DNA of 64,000 nt from Comamonas testosteroni (GCF_003569915.1 NZ_KZ984452.1:1-64000), one strand, 5' to 3'. Positions 27,612-36,404 are shown, counted from the stretch's first letter. Numbers and translations: made by a program. Notes: a model not told the origin generated them from the sequence alone.

Positions 27612-27766
27612 ATCAAGTGCTTCAAGGCAAAAAGGGCAGGTTGGTTACATATCGTTGAGTTTTGAGCAGCTTGCGGTATCGGTTATCGATACCGGGTAAG
27701 TATTGGGTGCGGATTTTTGAGCACTGCTTCTACTATCGCTTCACCACAAACTTCTGGAGCAAGTCA

Positions 27767-28273
27767 GTGAACACACAAGCCGTAACTAGCAACAAGCCTT
27801 CTTCCGCCTTTGTCGGCGCATCCTGGGCTGCATTGCTGCTCGGCGTCGTGGCCTTCATGGTCGGGCTGTGGAACGCCAGCATGCAGCTCAACGAAAGAGG
27901 CTATTACTTCGCCGTTCTGGTGCTGGGTCTGTACTCCGCCATCTCGCTGCAAAAATCGGTGCGTGACCGCCTGGAAGGCATTCCCGTCACCGGCATCTAC
28001 TACGGCATCAGCTGGGTGGCGCTGCTGATTGCGGTCGTTTTGTTGGGCGTGGGTCTGTTCAACGCCACGCTGCAGCTGAGCGAAAAAGGCTTCTACGCCA
28101 TGGCCTTTGCGCTGGCCCTGTTTGGCGCGATTGCGGTGCAAAAGAACACCCGCGACACGCTGAGCAGCGAAGATGGCCCCCGCAGCGAACGCAAGCGTGA
28201 CAAGCCCACTCTGGTGGCCCAGGAAGCGACCAAGACTGCAGAAGTGCAGGAACTGATGAGCAATAACCGCTAA
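27767..28273 (+). CDS. YiaA/YiaB-type inner-membrane protein (two tandem two-helix units)
   Basis: 168 residues with two repeats of a two-helix module: [20 protein letters not shown] with [20 protein letters not shown], and [20 protein letters not shown] with [21 protein letters not shown] hydrophilic, charged tail follows. The start is a GTG at 27767 after a GGAGC site; a longer in-frame ATG at 27662 adds unrelated residues. The family is known only as an inner-membrane protein with no established role. A strong terminator follows. Confidence 0.85.
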   Translation: MNTQAVTSNKPSSAFVGASWAALLLGVVAFMVGLWNASMQLNERGYYFAVLVLGLYSAISLQKSVRDRLEGIPVTGIYYGISWVALLIAVVLLGVGLFNATLQLSEKGFYAMAFALALFGAIAVQKNTRDTLSSEDGPRSERKRDKPTLVAQEATKTAEVQELMSNNR

Positions 28274-28291
28274 ACCGCAAGTCGGACGTGC

Positions 28292-28323
28292 AAAGCCTGC
28301 CGGGAAACCGGCAGGCTTTTTTG
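28292..28323 (+). terminator. Intrinsic terminator after the YiaAB gene
   Basis: An 11-bp AAGCCTGCCGG/CCGGCAGGCTT stem is followed by TTTTTT. Confidence 0.93.
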
Positions 28324-28335
28324 TTGCTCCACTTG

Positions 28336-28971
28336 TTAAAAGCCGCTCTGGCGCTGCATCTGCCGCTGCACAAAAGCCGCAAAGGTTTGCTCCAGCGACT
28401 GCCGCTCAGAGGCATGCTCAGCCCAGCCTTCGAGCTGAGCCAGCGCCTGAACGCTGGCCTCAAATGTCGATAGTTGCCCCGGCAGATGTGCCTTGCGAAT
28501 CGCGTATTGCGAGGGCGGCACATCCTGCAGCGCCAGTCTGGGCAGGGCTTGCAGCGCTGGGTTGAGGTAGAGCATCTTGCGGCTTTTGCGCCAGGTGCCG
28601 TCGATCACGACCAGCCGCAGCGCAGAGGGTGCGCAGGGCCAGGGGGCGGGCAGTGGCGCAGCGGCGGCCAGTCCCAGCGCGGCGTCTTGCTCGATCGTTT
28701 CGGGGTAGAGCAGCAGGCTGTGGCGGCCATCGCCATGCAGGGCTTGCTGCAGCGTGACGGCGTCGAACGCTTCACCAATCAACACCTGGCTGTGCGGCAG
28801 GCATAGATGCAGCAGATGGCCTGTGCCCTTGGCTTCATGCACTTCCTGCGGGTGCATGAGGATCAGCAGCTGAGCCTGATGCTCCACCGCCTTTGCCAGT
28901 GCGCAGATGCAGCTGCGCAGGGCGCGCAGGCATTGCGGGCAGCGGGGGCGGGTGGATGGCTGGGTACTCAT
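28336..28971 (-). CDS. tapT: tRNA-uridine aminocarboxypropyltransferase (DTW domain)
   Basis: Adds the acp group from S-adenosylmethionine to uridine 47 of tRNA (family known from E. coli TapT/YfiP). 211 residues. The N-terminal cysteines C11, C14, C21 and C23 (CPQCLRALRSCIC) form a likely zinc knuckle. The signature is ID-GTW-RKS (D124-W127), followed by the conserved LQDVPPSQYAIRKAHLPGQL segment. It is convergent with the YiaAB gene. Confidence 0.88.
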   Translation of the reverse strand: MSTQPSTRPRCPQCLRALRSCICALAKAVEHQAQLLILMHPQEVHEAKGTGHLLHLCLPHSQVLIGEAFDAVTLQQALHGDGRHSLLLYPETIEQDAALGLAAAAPLPAPWPCAPSALRLVVIDGTWRKSRKMLYLNPALQALPRLALQDVPPSQYAIRKAHLPGQLSTFEASVQALAQLEGWAEHASERQSLEQTFAAFVQRQMQRQSGF

Positions 28972-28976
28972 AAATT

Positions 28977-29020
28977 GATAGCTTCTTGCCTATGCAATAC
29001 ATGGGCAAGAAGCTATTTTG
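28977..29020 (+). repeat. GATAGCT-N19 hairpin repeat, perfect-stem copy
   Basis: GATAGCT at 28977-28983, 19 bases, then GGGCA and an AAGCTA return arm. The arms TAGCTTCTTGCC and GGGCAAGAAGCTA pair over 12 bp, making it the best hairpin of the family. Confidence 0.85.
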
Positions 29021-29028
29021 ATCTCAAA

Positions 29029-30237
29029 TCAGCTCTGCGCAGGCTTGACCAGCAGGTTGCGGCCCGCACCCCAGCCAGCGACGGCGCAGGCCAGGCACAG
29101 CACGATGACCAGCGTTGCCGTGGGCATGTAGCTGCCCGTCATATCGTGCAGCAGGCCCACCAGCAGCGGACCCCAGGCAGCCAGCACATAGCCCCAGCCC
29201 TGGGCCATGGCCGAGAGCTGGGCGGTGACCTGCATATTGCCGCTGCGCATGACGATCAGGCTCAGCGCCAGTGCAAACGCTCCGCCCTGGCCCATGCCCA
29301 ACACCACGGCCCACAGCCACATGGGGGCGTCCAGCGGGCCCCAGAGCATGCCTAGAAAGGCGGCCAGAATCATCACCGACAGCGCCAGCGCAAAGCCGCG
29401 CTGATCCTTGAGGCGGGCGGCCAGCGGTGGCGTCAGCAGGCAGGCCACCAGCTGGACGAGGATGGAGACTGCCACCAGATAGCCTGCGGTGGCGCTGTCG
29501 ATGCCGCGCTCGCGCAAGATGGGGGCCAGCCAGCCCATGACGATATAGGCCAGCGCCGATTGCAGGCCCATGAAGAAGGTGACTTGCCAGGCCAGGGCCG
29601 AGCGGTTCAGGCTGCCAGCACGGGCCGCAGCATCAGTGGTGATGGGCTTGGCCGCAGCCGCCTGCGGTGCCCAGATGACGATGGCAATCACGGCCAGCAC
29701 CGCCCATACAGCCAATGCATAGGGCCAGGCATTGTCAAACCAGTGCATCTTCATGGGTACGGTGAATGCGGCGGAAGCGGATGCGCCGCCGCACACGGCC
29801 AGCGTGTACAGGCCCATCATCAGCGCGACTTTGAGCGGAAAGCTGCGCTTGATCAGGCTGGGCAGCAGCACATTGCCCATGGCAATGCCGGCCCCCGCCA
29901 AGATGGCGGAGATAAACAGCGCAAAAAGCTCACCAGTCGCACGCAGCAATGTGCCGCCAGCTATCAATAAAAGAGCAAGCAGCAGCACACGCTCCGCGCC
30001 AAAGCGGCGCGCCAATGCGGGTGTGGGCAGGGAGAAAAGGCCCAGGCACAAAATCGGTAGCGTGGTCAGCATGCTGGCGCCGGTGGAGGACAGGCCGGTG
30101 TCGCGCATGATCTCGGGCAGCACGACGGAGAGGCTGCCGAAGACGGGACGCAGATTGCAGGCGATCAGAATCAGGCTCAGGGCCAGCAGCCAATGGGTGG
30201 ACTTGCTTGTTGGATGGGTGTTTTGAGGCGCAGTCAT
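29029..30237 (-). CDS. MFS transporter of the CynX/NimT type
   Basis: 402 residues, about 12 membrane helices. The first helix reads LALSLILIACNLRPVFGSLS followed by VVLPEIMRDTGLS, characteristic of the cyanate/2-nitroimidazole transporter group. The ATG at 30237 is chosen; the longer frame upstream adds no membrane sequence. The substrate is unknown. Positions 29935-29965 carry an AT-rich patch matching the GATAGCT-N19 repeat with one mismatch (residues LLLIAGGTLLRATGE), perhaps an old insertion. Confidence 0.85.
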   Translation of the reverse strand: MTAPQNTHPTSKSTHWLLALSLILIACNLRPVFGSLSVVLPEIMRDTGLSSTGASMLTTLPILCLGLFSLPTPALARRFGAERVLLLALLLIAGGTLLRATGELFALFISAILAGAGIAMGNVLLPSLIKRSFPLKVALMMGLYTLAVCGGASASAAFTVPMKMHWFDNAWPYALAVWAVLAVIAIVIWAPQAAAAKPITTDAAARAGSLNRSALAWQVTFFMGLQSALAYIVMGWLAPILRERGIDSATAGYLVAVSILVQLVACLLTPPLAARLKDQRGFALALSVMILAAFLGMLWGPLDAPMWLWAVVLGMGQGGAFALALSLIVMRSGNMQVTAQLSAMAQGWGYVLAAWGPLLVGLLHDMTGSYMPTATLVIVLCLACAVAGWGAGRNLLVKPAQS

Positions 30238-30302
30238 ACCGGGCTGACTGTATACGATGCACCGCTTTGGTGCCGGAGCCTGGGCAGCAAAGCGGGACGC
30301 GG

Positions 30303-30341
30303 AAAAAACCATGCCCGCTGGCCGCAGGCGCAGCGGGCATG
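30303..30341 (-). terminator. Intrinsic terminator after the tautomerase gene
   Basis: CATGCCCGCTG/CAGCGGGCATG is followed on the minus strand by TTTTTT. Confidence 0.85.
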
Positions 30342-30364
30342 GGCATCCGGTGCTCAGGGTCTGA

Positions 30365-30730
30365 TTACAGACGGCCCTTGAAGTAGGTGGCCTTGTCCAT
30401 ATCGGCCACATCCACGCTCAGTTGCACCATCACACCTTCGGGGTGAGGCACCAGACGGCGCAGCACGGCGGCCAGGCCGTCCGACATTTCCTTCTTGGCT
30501 TCGGTGCTGCGGCCCGCCATCAGTTGCAGTTGCAGGTGCACAAAGCCACGGTTGTCGGGTTGGTTGCCAATATAGACATTGCCCATGCTCAGGCGTGCAA
30601 TACGGGCCTTCACATCGGCCTCGTCGGGCACGGTGGGGTGGCTGCAGATCACGGCATTGAGTTCGCGCATCAGCTCGCGCTCGTTCAGGCCGGTCAGGTT
30701 TTCGGTGTATTCGATATGCAGATGAGGCAT
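30365..30730 (-). CDS. 5-carboxymethyl-2-hydroxymuconate isomerase-like tautomerase
   Basis: 121 residues, tautomerase superfamily. Proline 2 (M-PHLHIEYTENL) is the expected N-terminal catalytic base after methionine removal. The sequence aligns over its full length with HpcD/CHMI proteins of homoprotocatechuate degradation. No other genes of that pathway are nearby, so the physiological substrate is uncertain. It lies 33 bases downstream of panD on the same strand, followed by a terminator. Confidence 0.82.
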   Translation of the reverse strand: MPHLHIEYTENLTGLNERELMRELNAVICSHPTVPDEADVKARIARLSMGNVYIGNQPDNRGFVHLQLQLMAGRSTEAKKEMSDGLAAVLRRLVPHPEGVMVQLSVDVADMDKATYFKGRL

Positions 30731-30763
30731 GGCGGTCTTTCGCTAGAAACGGATGGGCTGTTT

Positions 30764-31144
30764 TTACAGCATCTGGGTCGGCACTTTGTGGCGCAGCTCG
30801 ACTTGCTTGTTGCTGTCGTCCACAAATACCAGCTGGGGCTGGTGCGTGGCCACATCGTTTTCATGCACCTGGGCAAAGCTGGCAATGATCAGCAGGTCGC
30901 CCACGGCAGCACGGCGGGCGGCCGAGCCATTGACGGAAATCATGCCGCTGCCGCGCTGGCCCTTGATGGCATAGGTGACAAAGCGCTCGCCGTTGTCGAT
31001 GTTCCAGATATGGACTTGCTCGTTTTCGGCAATGTTGGCGGCGTCCAGCAGGTCTTCGTCGATGGCGCAGGAGCCTTCGTAGTGCAGCTCGCACATCGTC
31101 GTCTTGACGCGATGGATCTTGGACTTGAGCATGGTGCGGAACAT
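30764..31144 (-). CDS. panD: Aspartate 1-decarboxylase proenzyme
   Basis: Makes beta-alanine for pantothenate. 126 residues. The self-cleavage site HYEGSCAID places the pyruvoyl-forming serine at S25 after G24. K9 and the RVKTT segment are conserved. A GGGAGA site precedes the ATG at 31144. Together with panB and panC (19.6-22 kb) the window encodes all the pantothenate-specific steps except ketopantoate reductase. Confidence 0.97.
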   Translation of the reverse strand: MFRTMLKSKIHRVKTTMCELHYEGSCAIDEDLLDAANIAENEQVHIWNIDNGERFVTYAIKGQRGSGMISVNGSAARRAAVGDLLIIASFAQVHENDVATHQPQLVFVDDSNKQVELRHKVPTQML

Positions 31145-31272
31145 GGTTGTCTCCCAATGAAAAATGGCTGAATTTCGGCGCTTGCCGACAGCAGCGGCAA
31201 GCCTGTTGGCGCGCATTCTTCCACAAGCGCGAAGTCAGGGCTAACGCAAATGGTCTATGCAGCCATGATTTT

Positions 31273-31638
31273 TTATGGCAGCTCCAGCACGCAGCCGTCG
31301 CCAATGCTGTCGCGCCACACGCGGATGCGGCTGGGCGCGGGCTGCAGATCGGCCAGCGCTTGGGCGATAAAGAGACTCAGATTCTCCAGCGTGGGCTTGC
31401 CCAGACCGGGAATTTCATCGAGAAAACGGTGATCGAGCTGCTCGCGCAGCAACTCAAGCCGGGCACGCAGATGGCCCAGGTCAATCACCATGCCGTTGTC
31501 CGGATTGCGCGGGCCTGTCACGCTGACTTCGGCGTAGTAGGTGTGGCCGTGAATGCGGCGGCTGCTCTCGGTTTCGATAGCGCGGTCCAGCGTGTGGGCG
31601 GCATCGAAGAAAAAGCGCTGATGAACGGTGAACTGCAT
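31273..31638 (-). CDS. queD: QueD-family 6-carboxytetrahydropterin synthase (atypical active site)
   Basis: 121 residues, PTPS fold, immediately downstream of queE, which supports a role in preQ0/queuosine synthesis. The zinc histidines are present as H15 (FDAAHT), H30 and H32 (RIHGH), and the Asp-His pair as D69-H70. The catalytic cysteine expected four residues before HGH (C27 of E. coli QueD) is a serine here (S26 in ESSRRIHGH). The C-terminal glutamate region reads VWRDSIGDG. It may be a variant subtype or use another residue; see findings. Confidence 0.85.
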   Translation of the reverse strand: MQFTVHQRFFFDAAHTLDRAIETESSRRIHGHTYYAEVSVTGPRNPDNGMVIDLGHLRARLELLREQLDHRFLDEIPGLGKPTLENLSLFIAQALADLQPAPSRIRVWRDSIGDGCVLELP

Positions 31639-31639
31639 A

Positions 31640-32278
31640 TCAGCGGATTCCGGTGAGCTTGTGGGTTTGCAGACTCAGACGCCATGCGGGGCGCTGCATG
31701 CACAGCTCAATGCAGGCCTCGGTGTTGGCACGCTGCAAAGGGTTGTCCATGGGCTGCAGGAAGTAGTTTTCAAACTGCGTGCTGGCTTCAATGTCTGCCA
31801 GATCAAAACCGGGCTGGGGCCAGACCAGTTTCAGTTCCTGGCCGCTGCGCTGAATCCAGTCCGCTCCAGCCTTGGGGCTGATGCACAGCCAGTCAATACC
31901 AGCGGGTGCGGCCACCGTCCCATTGCTCTCCACCGCAATCCGAAAGCCACGTGCGTGAAGGACGTCGATCAGCGCCGCATCGACCTGCAGCAAAGGCTCG
32001 CCCCCGGTCAGCACCACCATGCGGTGCTGGCTGTCAGTCGTCGGCCACTGCTCCAGAATGCGCTCGGCCAGAGCGTCAGCGGTCGTGAACTTGCCGCCCA
32101 GCGTGCCGTCGGTGCCCACAAAGTCCGTATCGCAGAACTGGCAGGTGGCGCTGGGCCGGTCCTGCTCGCGGCCCGTCCACAGATTGCAGCCCGCAAAGCG
32201 GCAGAACACGGCAGGTGTGCCCGCCTGTCCGCCTTCGCCCTGCAGGGTGTAGAAAATTTCTTTGACGCTGTATGTCAT
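31640..32278 (-). CDS. queE: 7-carboxy-7-deazaguanine synthase (radical SAM)
   Basis: Second dedicated step to preQ0, converting carboxytetrahydropterin to 7-carboxy-7-deazaguanine. 212 residues. The cluster-binding cysteines follow the C-x14-C-x2-C spacing seen in some proteobacterial QueE proteins (C31, C46, C49), rather than the common C-x3-C-x2-C. TLQGEGGQAG and VLTGGEPLLQ are family motifs. The ATG at 32278 is chosen over one 42 bases upstream. A single base separates it from queD. Confidence 0.93.
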   Translation of the reverse strand: MTYSVKEIFYTLQGEGGQAGTPAVFCRFAGCNLWTGREQDRPSATCQFCDTDFVGTDGTLGGKFTTADALAERILEQWPTTDSQHRMVVLTGGEPLLQVDAALIDVLHARGFRIAVESNGTVAAPAGIDWLCISPKAGADWIQRSGQELKLVWPQPGFDLADIEASTQFENYFLQPMDNPLQRANTEACIELCMQRPAWRLSLQTHKLTGIR

Positions 32279-32308
32279 CTTGAACTCAAAAATTAGCACA
32301 CCCCAGGC

Positions 32309-32386
32309 GAGAGACAGCAAGCAAGCGCCGCCGCGCAGCGAGGCTGTCGTCCCCCTCTGGGGGAAGGCGCGCAGCGCCTCAGGGGG
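32309..32386 (-). repeat. 3'-end palindromic repeat, copy 2
   Basis: On the minus strand it begins CCCCCTGAGGCG six bases after the scpA stop and contains a CCCCC/GGGGG hairpin and an outer GACAGC/GCTGTC stem. Confidence 0.85.
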
Positions 32387-32392
32387 CGTTAC

Positions 32393-33250
32393 TCAAACCG
32401 GGGTATAGGCAAGGCGCACATAAATAGGCGCAAAAGCCTCGGCCTGGGTGATCTCGATCAGTGTTTCCTTGGCCAGCTCCAGCATGGCGATAAAGGTAAC
32501 GACCAGCACCGTGGAGCCTTTGGTGGGGTCGAAGATGCGCTCGAACTCCACAAAGCGCTGGCCTTGCAGCTGCTTGAGGATCTGGCTCATGTATTCACGC
32601 ACGGACAGTTCCTCGCGCGTGATCTTGTGGGTCTGTACCAGCTTGGCGCGTTTGAGGATATCGCGCCAGGCCGCTTGCAGCTCGCCAATTTCCACATCAG
32701 GAAAGCGCGGCTGCAGGCTTTGTTCAATATAGACCGTGGCCTTGAGAAAGTCACGGCCGTACTGGGGTAACTGGCCCAGTTGCTGGGCGGCCAGCTTCAT
32801 CTGCTCATATTCCAGCAGGCGGCGCACCAGCTCGGCACGTGGGTCTTCGGCTTCTTCGCCGTCTTCCTGCTTCTTGGGCGGCAGCAGCATGCGAGATTTG
32901 ATCTCGATGAGCATGGCCGCCATCAGCAGGTACTCGGCAGCCAGCTCCAGATTGCGGCTGCGTACCTCGTCCACATAGGCCATGTACTGGCGCGTCACGT
33001 CCAGCATGGGAATGTCGAGGATGTTGAAGTTCTGCTTGCGGATCAGGTAGAGCAGCAAGTCCAGCGGGCCTTCAAAGGCTTCGAGGAAGACTTCCAGCGC
33101 ATCGGGCGGGATGTACAGATCCTGCGGCAGCGCAAACAGCGGCTCACCATACAGACGCGCCAAAGCCACCTGGTCGATCACCGCCGGCGACGAGTCAGGC
33201 GCGTCCGGGTTCTGGCCCGGCAGCAGGGTGGTGCTTTCAGCCTCGCTCAT
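32393..33250 (-). CDS. scpA: Segregation and condensation protein A
   Basis: 285 residues, the kleisin subunit of the SMC-ScpAB condensin. The typical N-terminal block is FEGPLDLLLYLIRKQNFNIL followed by DIPMLDVTRQYMAYV and LELAAEYLLMAAMLIEIKSR with MLLPP. A winged-helix C-terminus follows (FVEFERIFDPTKGSTVLVVT FIAMLELAKE). scpB is not adjacent here. Confidence 0.94.
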   Translation of the reverse strand: MSEAESTTLLPGQNPDAPDSSPAVIDQVALARLYGEPLFALPQDLYIPPDALEVFLEAFEGPLDLLLYLIRKQNFNILDIPMLDVTRQYMAYVDEVRSRNLELAAEYLLMAAMLIEIKSRMLLPPKKQEDGEEAEDPRAELVRRLLEYEQMKLAAQQLGQLPQYGRDFLKATVYIEQSLQPRFPDVEIGELQAAWRDILKRAKLVQTHKITREELSVREYMSQILKQLQGQRFVEFERIFDPTKGSTVLVVTFIAMLELAKETLIEITQAEAFAPIYVRLAYTPV

Positions 33251-33267
33251 GGTCTGCTATGCAATGC

Positions 33268-33312
33268 AGAGCTATGAGCGCTTGATGGATAAGCGCTAGA
33301 GGCTGATTTCAT
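33268..33312 (+). repeat. GATAGCT-N19-type repeat between scpA and the DUF3460 gene
   Basis: AGAGCT ends at 33273, then 19 bases, then GCGCTAGAGGCT from 33293. An inner stem AGCGCTT/AAGCGCT is perfect, a variant of the family with a different arm sequence. Confidence 0.65.
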
Positions 33313-33320
33313 CGAAAGGA

Positions 33321-33527
33321 TCAGGAGTGGTTGGTCTGGTACACGTAGGGCTTTTGCTCTACACGGCCAGCGCGCAGGTCTTCCCAGACTTCGTGGTTCA
33401 CGTCCTTGTCCCACAGCAGGGCACGGCCAGCCAGTTGCTGTTGGTCCAGCTCGGGCTTTTGCTTCTTCAGATCGTTGATGAAGTTGGTGGTGTCGGAACG
33501 GTAGTCGGGGCGACGGAAGAAAGACAT
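33321..33527 (-). CDS. DUF3460 family protein
   Basis: 68 residues beginning MSFFRRPDYRSDTTNFINDL, with the family's central LAGRALLWDKDVNHE segment and a QKPYVYQ tail. It is soluble and of unknown role. The ATG at 33527 was chosen as the usual family start. It lies upstream of scpA on the same strand with a dispersed repeat in between. Confidence 0.85.
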   Translation of the reverse strand: MSFFRRPDYRSDTTNFINDLKKQKPELDQQQLAGRALLWDKDVNHEVWEDLRAGRVEQKPYVYQTNHS

Positions 33528-33706
33528 ATGCGTAAAACCTCTCAGATCCCCTGATTTTAGCCGCACCCGGAGAAAAGCCCCGGCTCAGGCAGTTTGCCGG
33601 GCAGGCAGGCCCAGGATTTTTAACAAGCGTTTGCAGATGAGAGCGGGCGCTGGCGCTGGATGCTGTCAGAATTTGCACTCCCTATGGCAACCACAGTGAT
33701 GCACTC

Positions 33707-34210
33707 ATGAACATTTTTTCCCGTGTGACGACTGCCCTGGCCGCAGCGGCCATTGGCGCGCTGACGCTGGTGGGCTGCGATGAGCAGAAGATCAAGGAGC
33801 TGGAAGAAGGCATGTCCACCGAGTTCGATGTGCGTGCCAAGTTTGGCGAGCCAGAGCGCATCTGGCAGGAAGCCGATGGCTCGCACACGCTGGAGTACAA
33901 CCGTCAGCCCGCGGGTGCCAAGAATTACATGATCACCATTGGCCAGGACGGCAAGATGAGCGCGCTGCGCCAGGTGCTGGCCCCCCATGTGTTTGCCCAG
34001 ATTCAGCCCGGCATGGATGAAAACCAGGTGCGTCGCATGCTGGGCAAGCCAGCCAAGATGATGACCTTCCAGCTCAAGCAGGAAACGGTCTGGGACTGGA
34101 ACTACATCGACCCGCCCACACGCTCCATGGAGTTCAGCGTCTACTTCGACATGAGCGGCCGTGTGCTGCGCAGCGGTAGCCGCGAAAAAATGCAGGACGA
34201 GCAGCGCTGA
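33707..34210 (+). CDS. BamE (SmpA/OmlA)-like outer-membrane lipoprotein
   Basis: 167 residues. The signal peptide ends in the lipobox LTLVGC (C24). The mature part has two BamE-like half-repeats: GMSTEFDVRAKFGEPERIWQ and GMDENQVRRMLGKPAKMMTF. It is longer than E. coli BamE and resembles duplicated-domain relatives. A role at the outer membrane is inferred. A terminator shared with the convergent fsr gene follows. Confidence 0.83.
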   Translation: MNIFSRVTTALAAAAIGALTLVGCDEQKIKELEEGMSTEFDVRAKFGEPERIWQEADGSHTLEYNRQPAGAKNYMITIGQDGKMSALRQVLAPHVFAQIQPGMDENQVRRMLGKPAKMMTFQLKQETVWDWNYIDPPTRSMEFSVYFDMSGRVLRSGSREKMQDEQR

Positions 34211-34225
34211 TCGCTGCAGTGACAA

Positions 34226-34257
34226 AAACGGGACCATCAAGGTCCCGTTTCCTTTTA
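34226..34257. terminator. Intrinsic terminator between the BamE-like gene and fsr
   Basis: An AACGGGACC/GGTCCCGTT stem with a 5-base loop is followed by TTCCTTTT. It abuts the 3' end of the convergent fsr gene. Confidence 0.85.
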
Positions 34258-35463
34258 TGGCTTGCGTGCAAGCTTGGGCAGCAGCGCCGCCACCACGCCC
34301 AGCAAAGGCAGGTAGGCGATGGTCTGGTAGACAAACTCTATGCTGGTCGCATCGGCCAGCCAGCCCAGCACCGCAGCACCCAGCCCGCCCATGCCAAAGG
34401 CAAAGCCGAAGAACAGACCTGAGACCATGCCCACCTTGCCGGGCATCAGCTCCTGCGCAAAGACCAGAATGGCCGAGAACGCGGACGAGAGGATGAGGCC
34501 GATCAGCACCGTCAGCACCACCGTCCAGAACAGATTGGCGTGAGGCAAGAGCAACGCAAACGGGGCCACACCCAGAATCGAGAACCAGATCACCGGCTTG
34601 CGGCCAATGCGGTCACCAATCGGCCCGCCTGCCACCGTGCCCACCGCCGATGCGGCCAGGAACAGGAACAGATAAAGCTGCGCCGTCTGCACCGGCTGGC
34701 CGAACTTGTGGATCAGATAGAAGGTGTAGAAATTGCTCAGACCTGCGATGTAGAAGTACTTGGAAAAGATCAGCACTAGCAGCACAGCAATCGCGCCCAG
34801 CACCACGCGGCGCGGGTAGGGGGCTGGAACTGCGGCTCGGGCCGCTTTGGGCGCGCTGCTGACATGGTTGAGCGCATACCAGCGGCTGACTTGCAGCAGC
34901 AGAGCAATGGCCAGCAAGGCCGCCAGCGTGAACCAGGCCACGCTGCGCTGACCAAAAGGCACGATGATCAGTGCAGCCAGCAGCGGGCCAAAGGCCGTGC
35001 CCGCATTGCCGCCCACCTGAAACAGCGACTGGGCCAGACCATGCTGACCGCCCGATGCCAGCCGTGCGATGCGCGACGATTCGGGGTGAAAGACCGCCGA
35101 GCCCAGACCCACAAAGGCAGCGGCCAGCAGCAGCACGCCGTAGCTGGGCGCAAATGCCAGCAGCACCAGCCCCGTCAGCGTGGAGGCCATGCCCCAGGGC
35201 AGCCAGAAGGGCTGGGGCTTGCGGTCGGTGTACAGACCAATCAGCGGCTGAAACAGCGAGGCCGTGAGCTGATAGACCAGCGTGATCATGCCCAGTTGCA
35301 CAAAGCTCAGCTGGAAGCTGCCTTTGAGCACGGGGTACATGGCCAGAATCAGCGACTGCATCATGTCGTTGATCATGTGCGAGGCGCTGAGCGCACCAAG
35401 AATGCGAAATTGCGCGCCTGCCGCTTTGGCTGGCTTGGGTGGGGAAGATGCGAGAGAGGACAT
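34255..35463 (-). CDS. fsr: MFS exporter of the fosmidomycin-resistance (Fsr) type
   Basis: 402 residues, about 12 membrane helices. The segments SASHMINDMMQSLILAMYPV, LKGSFQLSFVQLGMITLVYQ and LTASLFQPLIGLYTDRKPQP are diagnostic of Fsr-like permeases. Their known relative in E. coli exports fosmidomycin; the natural substrate here is unknown. It is divergent from an AraC-family gene that may control it. Confidence 0.88.
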   Translation of the reverse strand: MSSLASSPPKPAKAAGAQFRILGALSASHMINDMMQSLILAMYPVLKGSFQLSFVQLGMITLVYQLTASLFQPLIGLYTDRKPQPFWLPWGMASTLTGLVLLAFAPSYGVLLLAAAFVGLGSAVFHPESSRIARLASGGQHGLAQSLFQVGGNAGTAFGPLLAALIIVPFGQRSVAWFTLAALLAIALLLQVSRWYALNHVSSAPKAARAAVPAPYPRRVVLGAIAVLLVLIFSKYFYIAGLSNFYTFYLIHKFGQPVQTAQLYLFLFLAASAVGTVAGGPIGDRIGRKPVIWFSILGVAPFALLLPHANLFWTVVLTVLIGLILSSAFSAILVFAQELMPGKVGMVSGLFFGFAFGMGGLGAAVLGWLADATSIEFVYQTIAYLPLLGVVAALLPKLARKP

Positions 35464-35515
35464 GCAGAGCTTTCAGTGCAAATAAGGCAGAGATCACGGC
35501 AGATGCCGCAGAACT

Positions 35516-35530
35516 CTGCAAAAACTGCAG
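35516..35530. promoter_or_regulatory. Small dyad in the fsr-araC intergenic region
   Basis: CTGCA-AAAAC-TGCAG is a perfect five-base dyad located between the two divergent genes. It is only a candidate operator for the AraC-type regulator. Confidence 0.25.
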
Positions 35531-35591
35531 TCTAGAAATATGATGCAAGTCTGTCTCTCGACTTTCATCATTGAACTATCGCAAAACAGAC

Positions 35592-36404
35592 ATGCCAAGA
35601 CCTGCGCCCTATACCGAGAAAACGCCGCAGTCCGAGGCGCTGCAAGCCGTTGAGGGCTATACCAGCGCCGTCAGCTGCCGCGCTACCGATTACGCCGCAG
35701 GCTGGGAGGTGCTGCCGCACAGCCATGCCAAGCACCAGCTGATCTATGCCATGCAAGGCGTGATGACGGTGCGCACCGACACGGGGCACTGGGTGGTGCC
35801 GCCCAGCCGTGGCCTGTGGGTGCCTGCGGGCATGACCCATGCCATACGCTGCCTGAGCACGATTTACATGCGTAGCCTGTATGTGCGGCCCGATGCCGCG
35901 CCGGGGATGTTTGAGGAATGCAGCGTGGTGGGAATATCGCCACTGATGCGCGAGCTGATTCGCGCTGCTGCTGATGTGGAGCAGCCCTATGCCGCTGATT
36001 CACGCGATGGGCGGCTGATGCGGCTGCTGTTGGACGAGCTGCACGCCTTGCCCGTGCTGCCGCTGTATCTGCCCTTGCCCACCGATGCGCGCATCTTGCG
36101 CATCTGCGAGAGCCTGCAGCAGCGGCTAGACGACCCATCCACACTGGCGGACTGGGCGCTGCATCTGGGCATCAACGCCAAGACGATTCAGCGCCTGTTC
36201 ATGGCGCAGACAGGCATGAACTTTGGCCGCTGGCGGCAGCAGGCAAGGCTGCTGCGGGCGCTGGAGTTGCTGGCCAGCGGCGACAAGGTCATCGATATTG
36301 CGCTGGCGCTGGGTTATGAAAGCCCCAGTGCCTTTACCAGCATGTTCCGCAAGCAGTTCGGGCTGACGCCCAGCCAGTTTTTTGCGGGTGGGGCTGAGGC
36401 ATAG
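35592..36404 (+). CDS. AraC-family regulator with N-terminal cupin domain
   Basis: 270 residues. The N-terminal cupin-like sensor (about 25-115: GWEVLPHSHAKHQLIYAMQG, PSRGLWVPAGMTHAI) resembles NimR-type regulators. The C-terminal double helix-turn-helix at about 165-265 has LGINAKTIQRLFMAQTGMNF and IALALGYESPSAFTSMFRKQ. The ATG at 35592 is preferred over a TTG seven codons earlier. It is divergent from the Fsr-like exporter, a common arrangement of a regulator and its efflux target. Confidence 0.88.
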   Translation: MPRPAPYTEKTPQSEALQAVEGYTSAVSCRATDYAAGWEVLPHSHAKHQLIYAMQGVMTVRTDTGHWVVPPSRGLWVPAGMTHAIRCLSTIYMRSLYVRPDAAPGMFEECSVVGISPLMRELIRAAADVEQPYAADSRDGRLMRLLLDELHALPVLPLYLPLPTDARILRICESLQQRLDDPSTLADWALHLGINAKTIQRLFMAQTGMNFGRWRQQARLLRALELLASGDKVIDIALALGYESPSAFTSMFRKQFGLTPSQFFAGGAEA

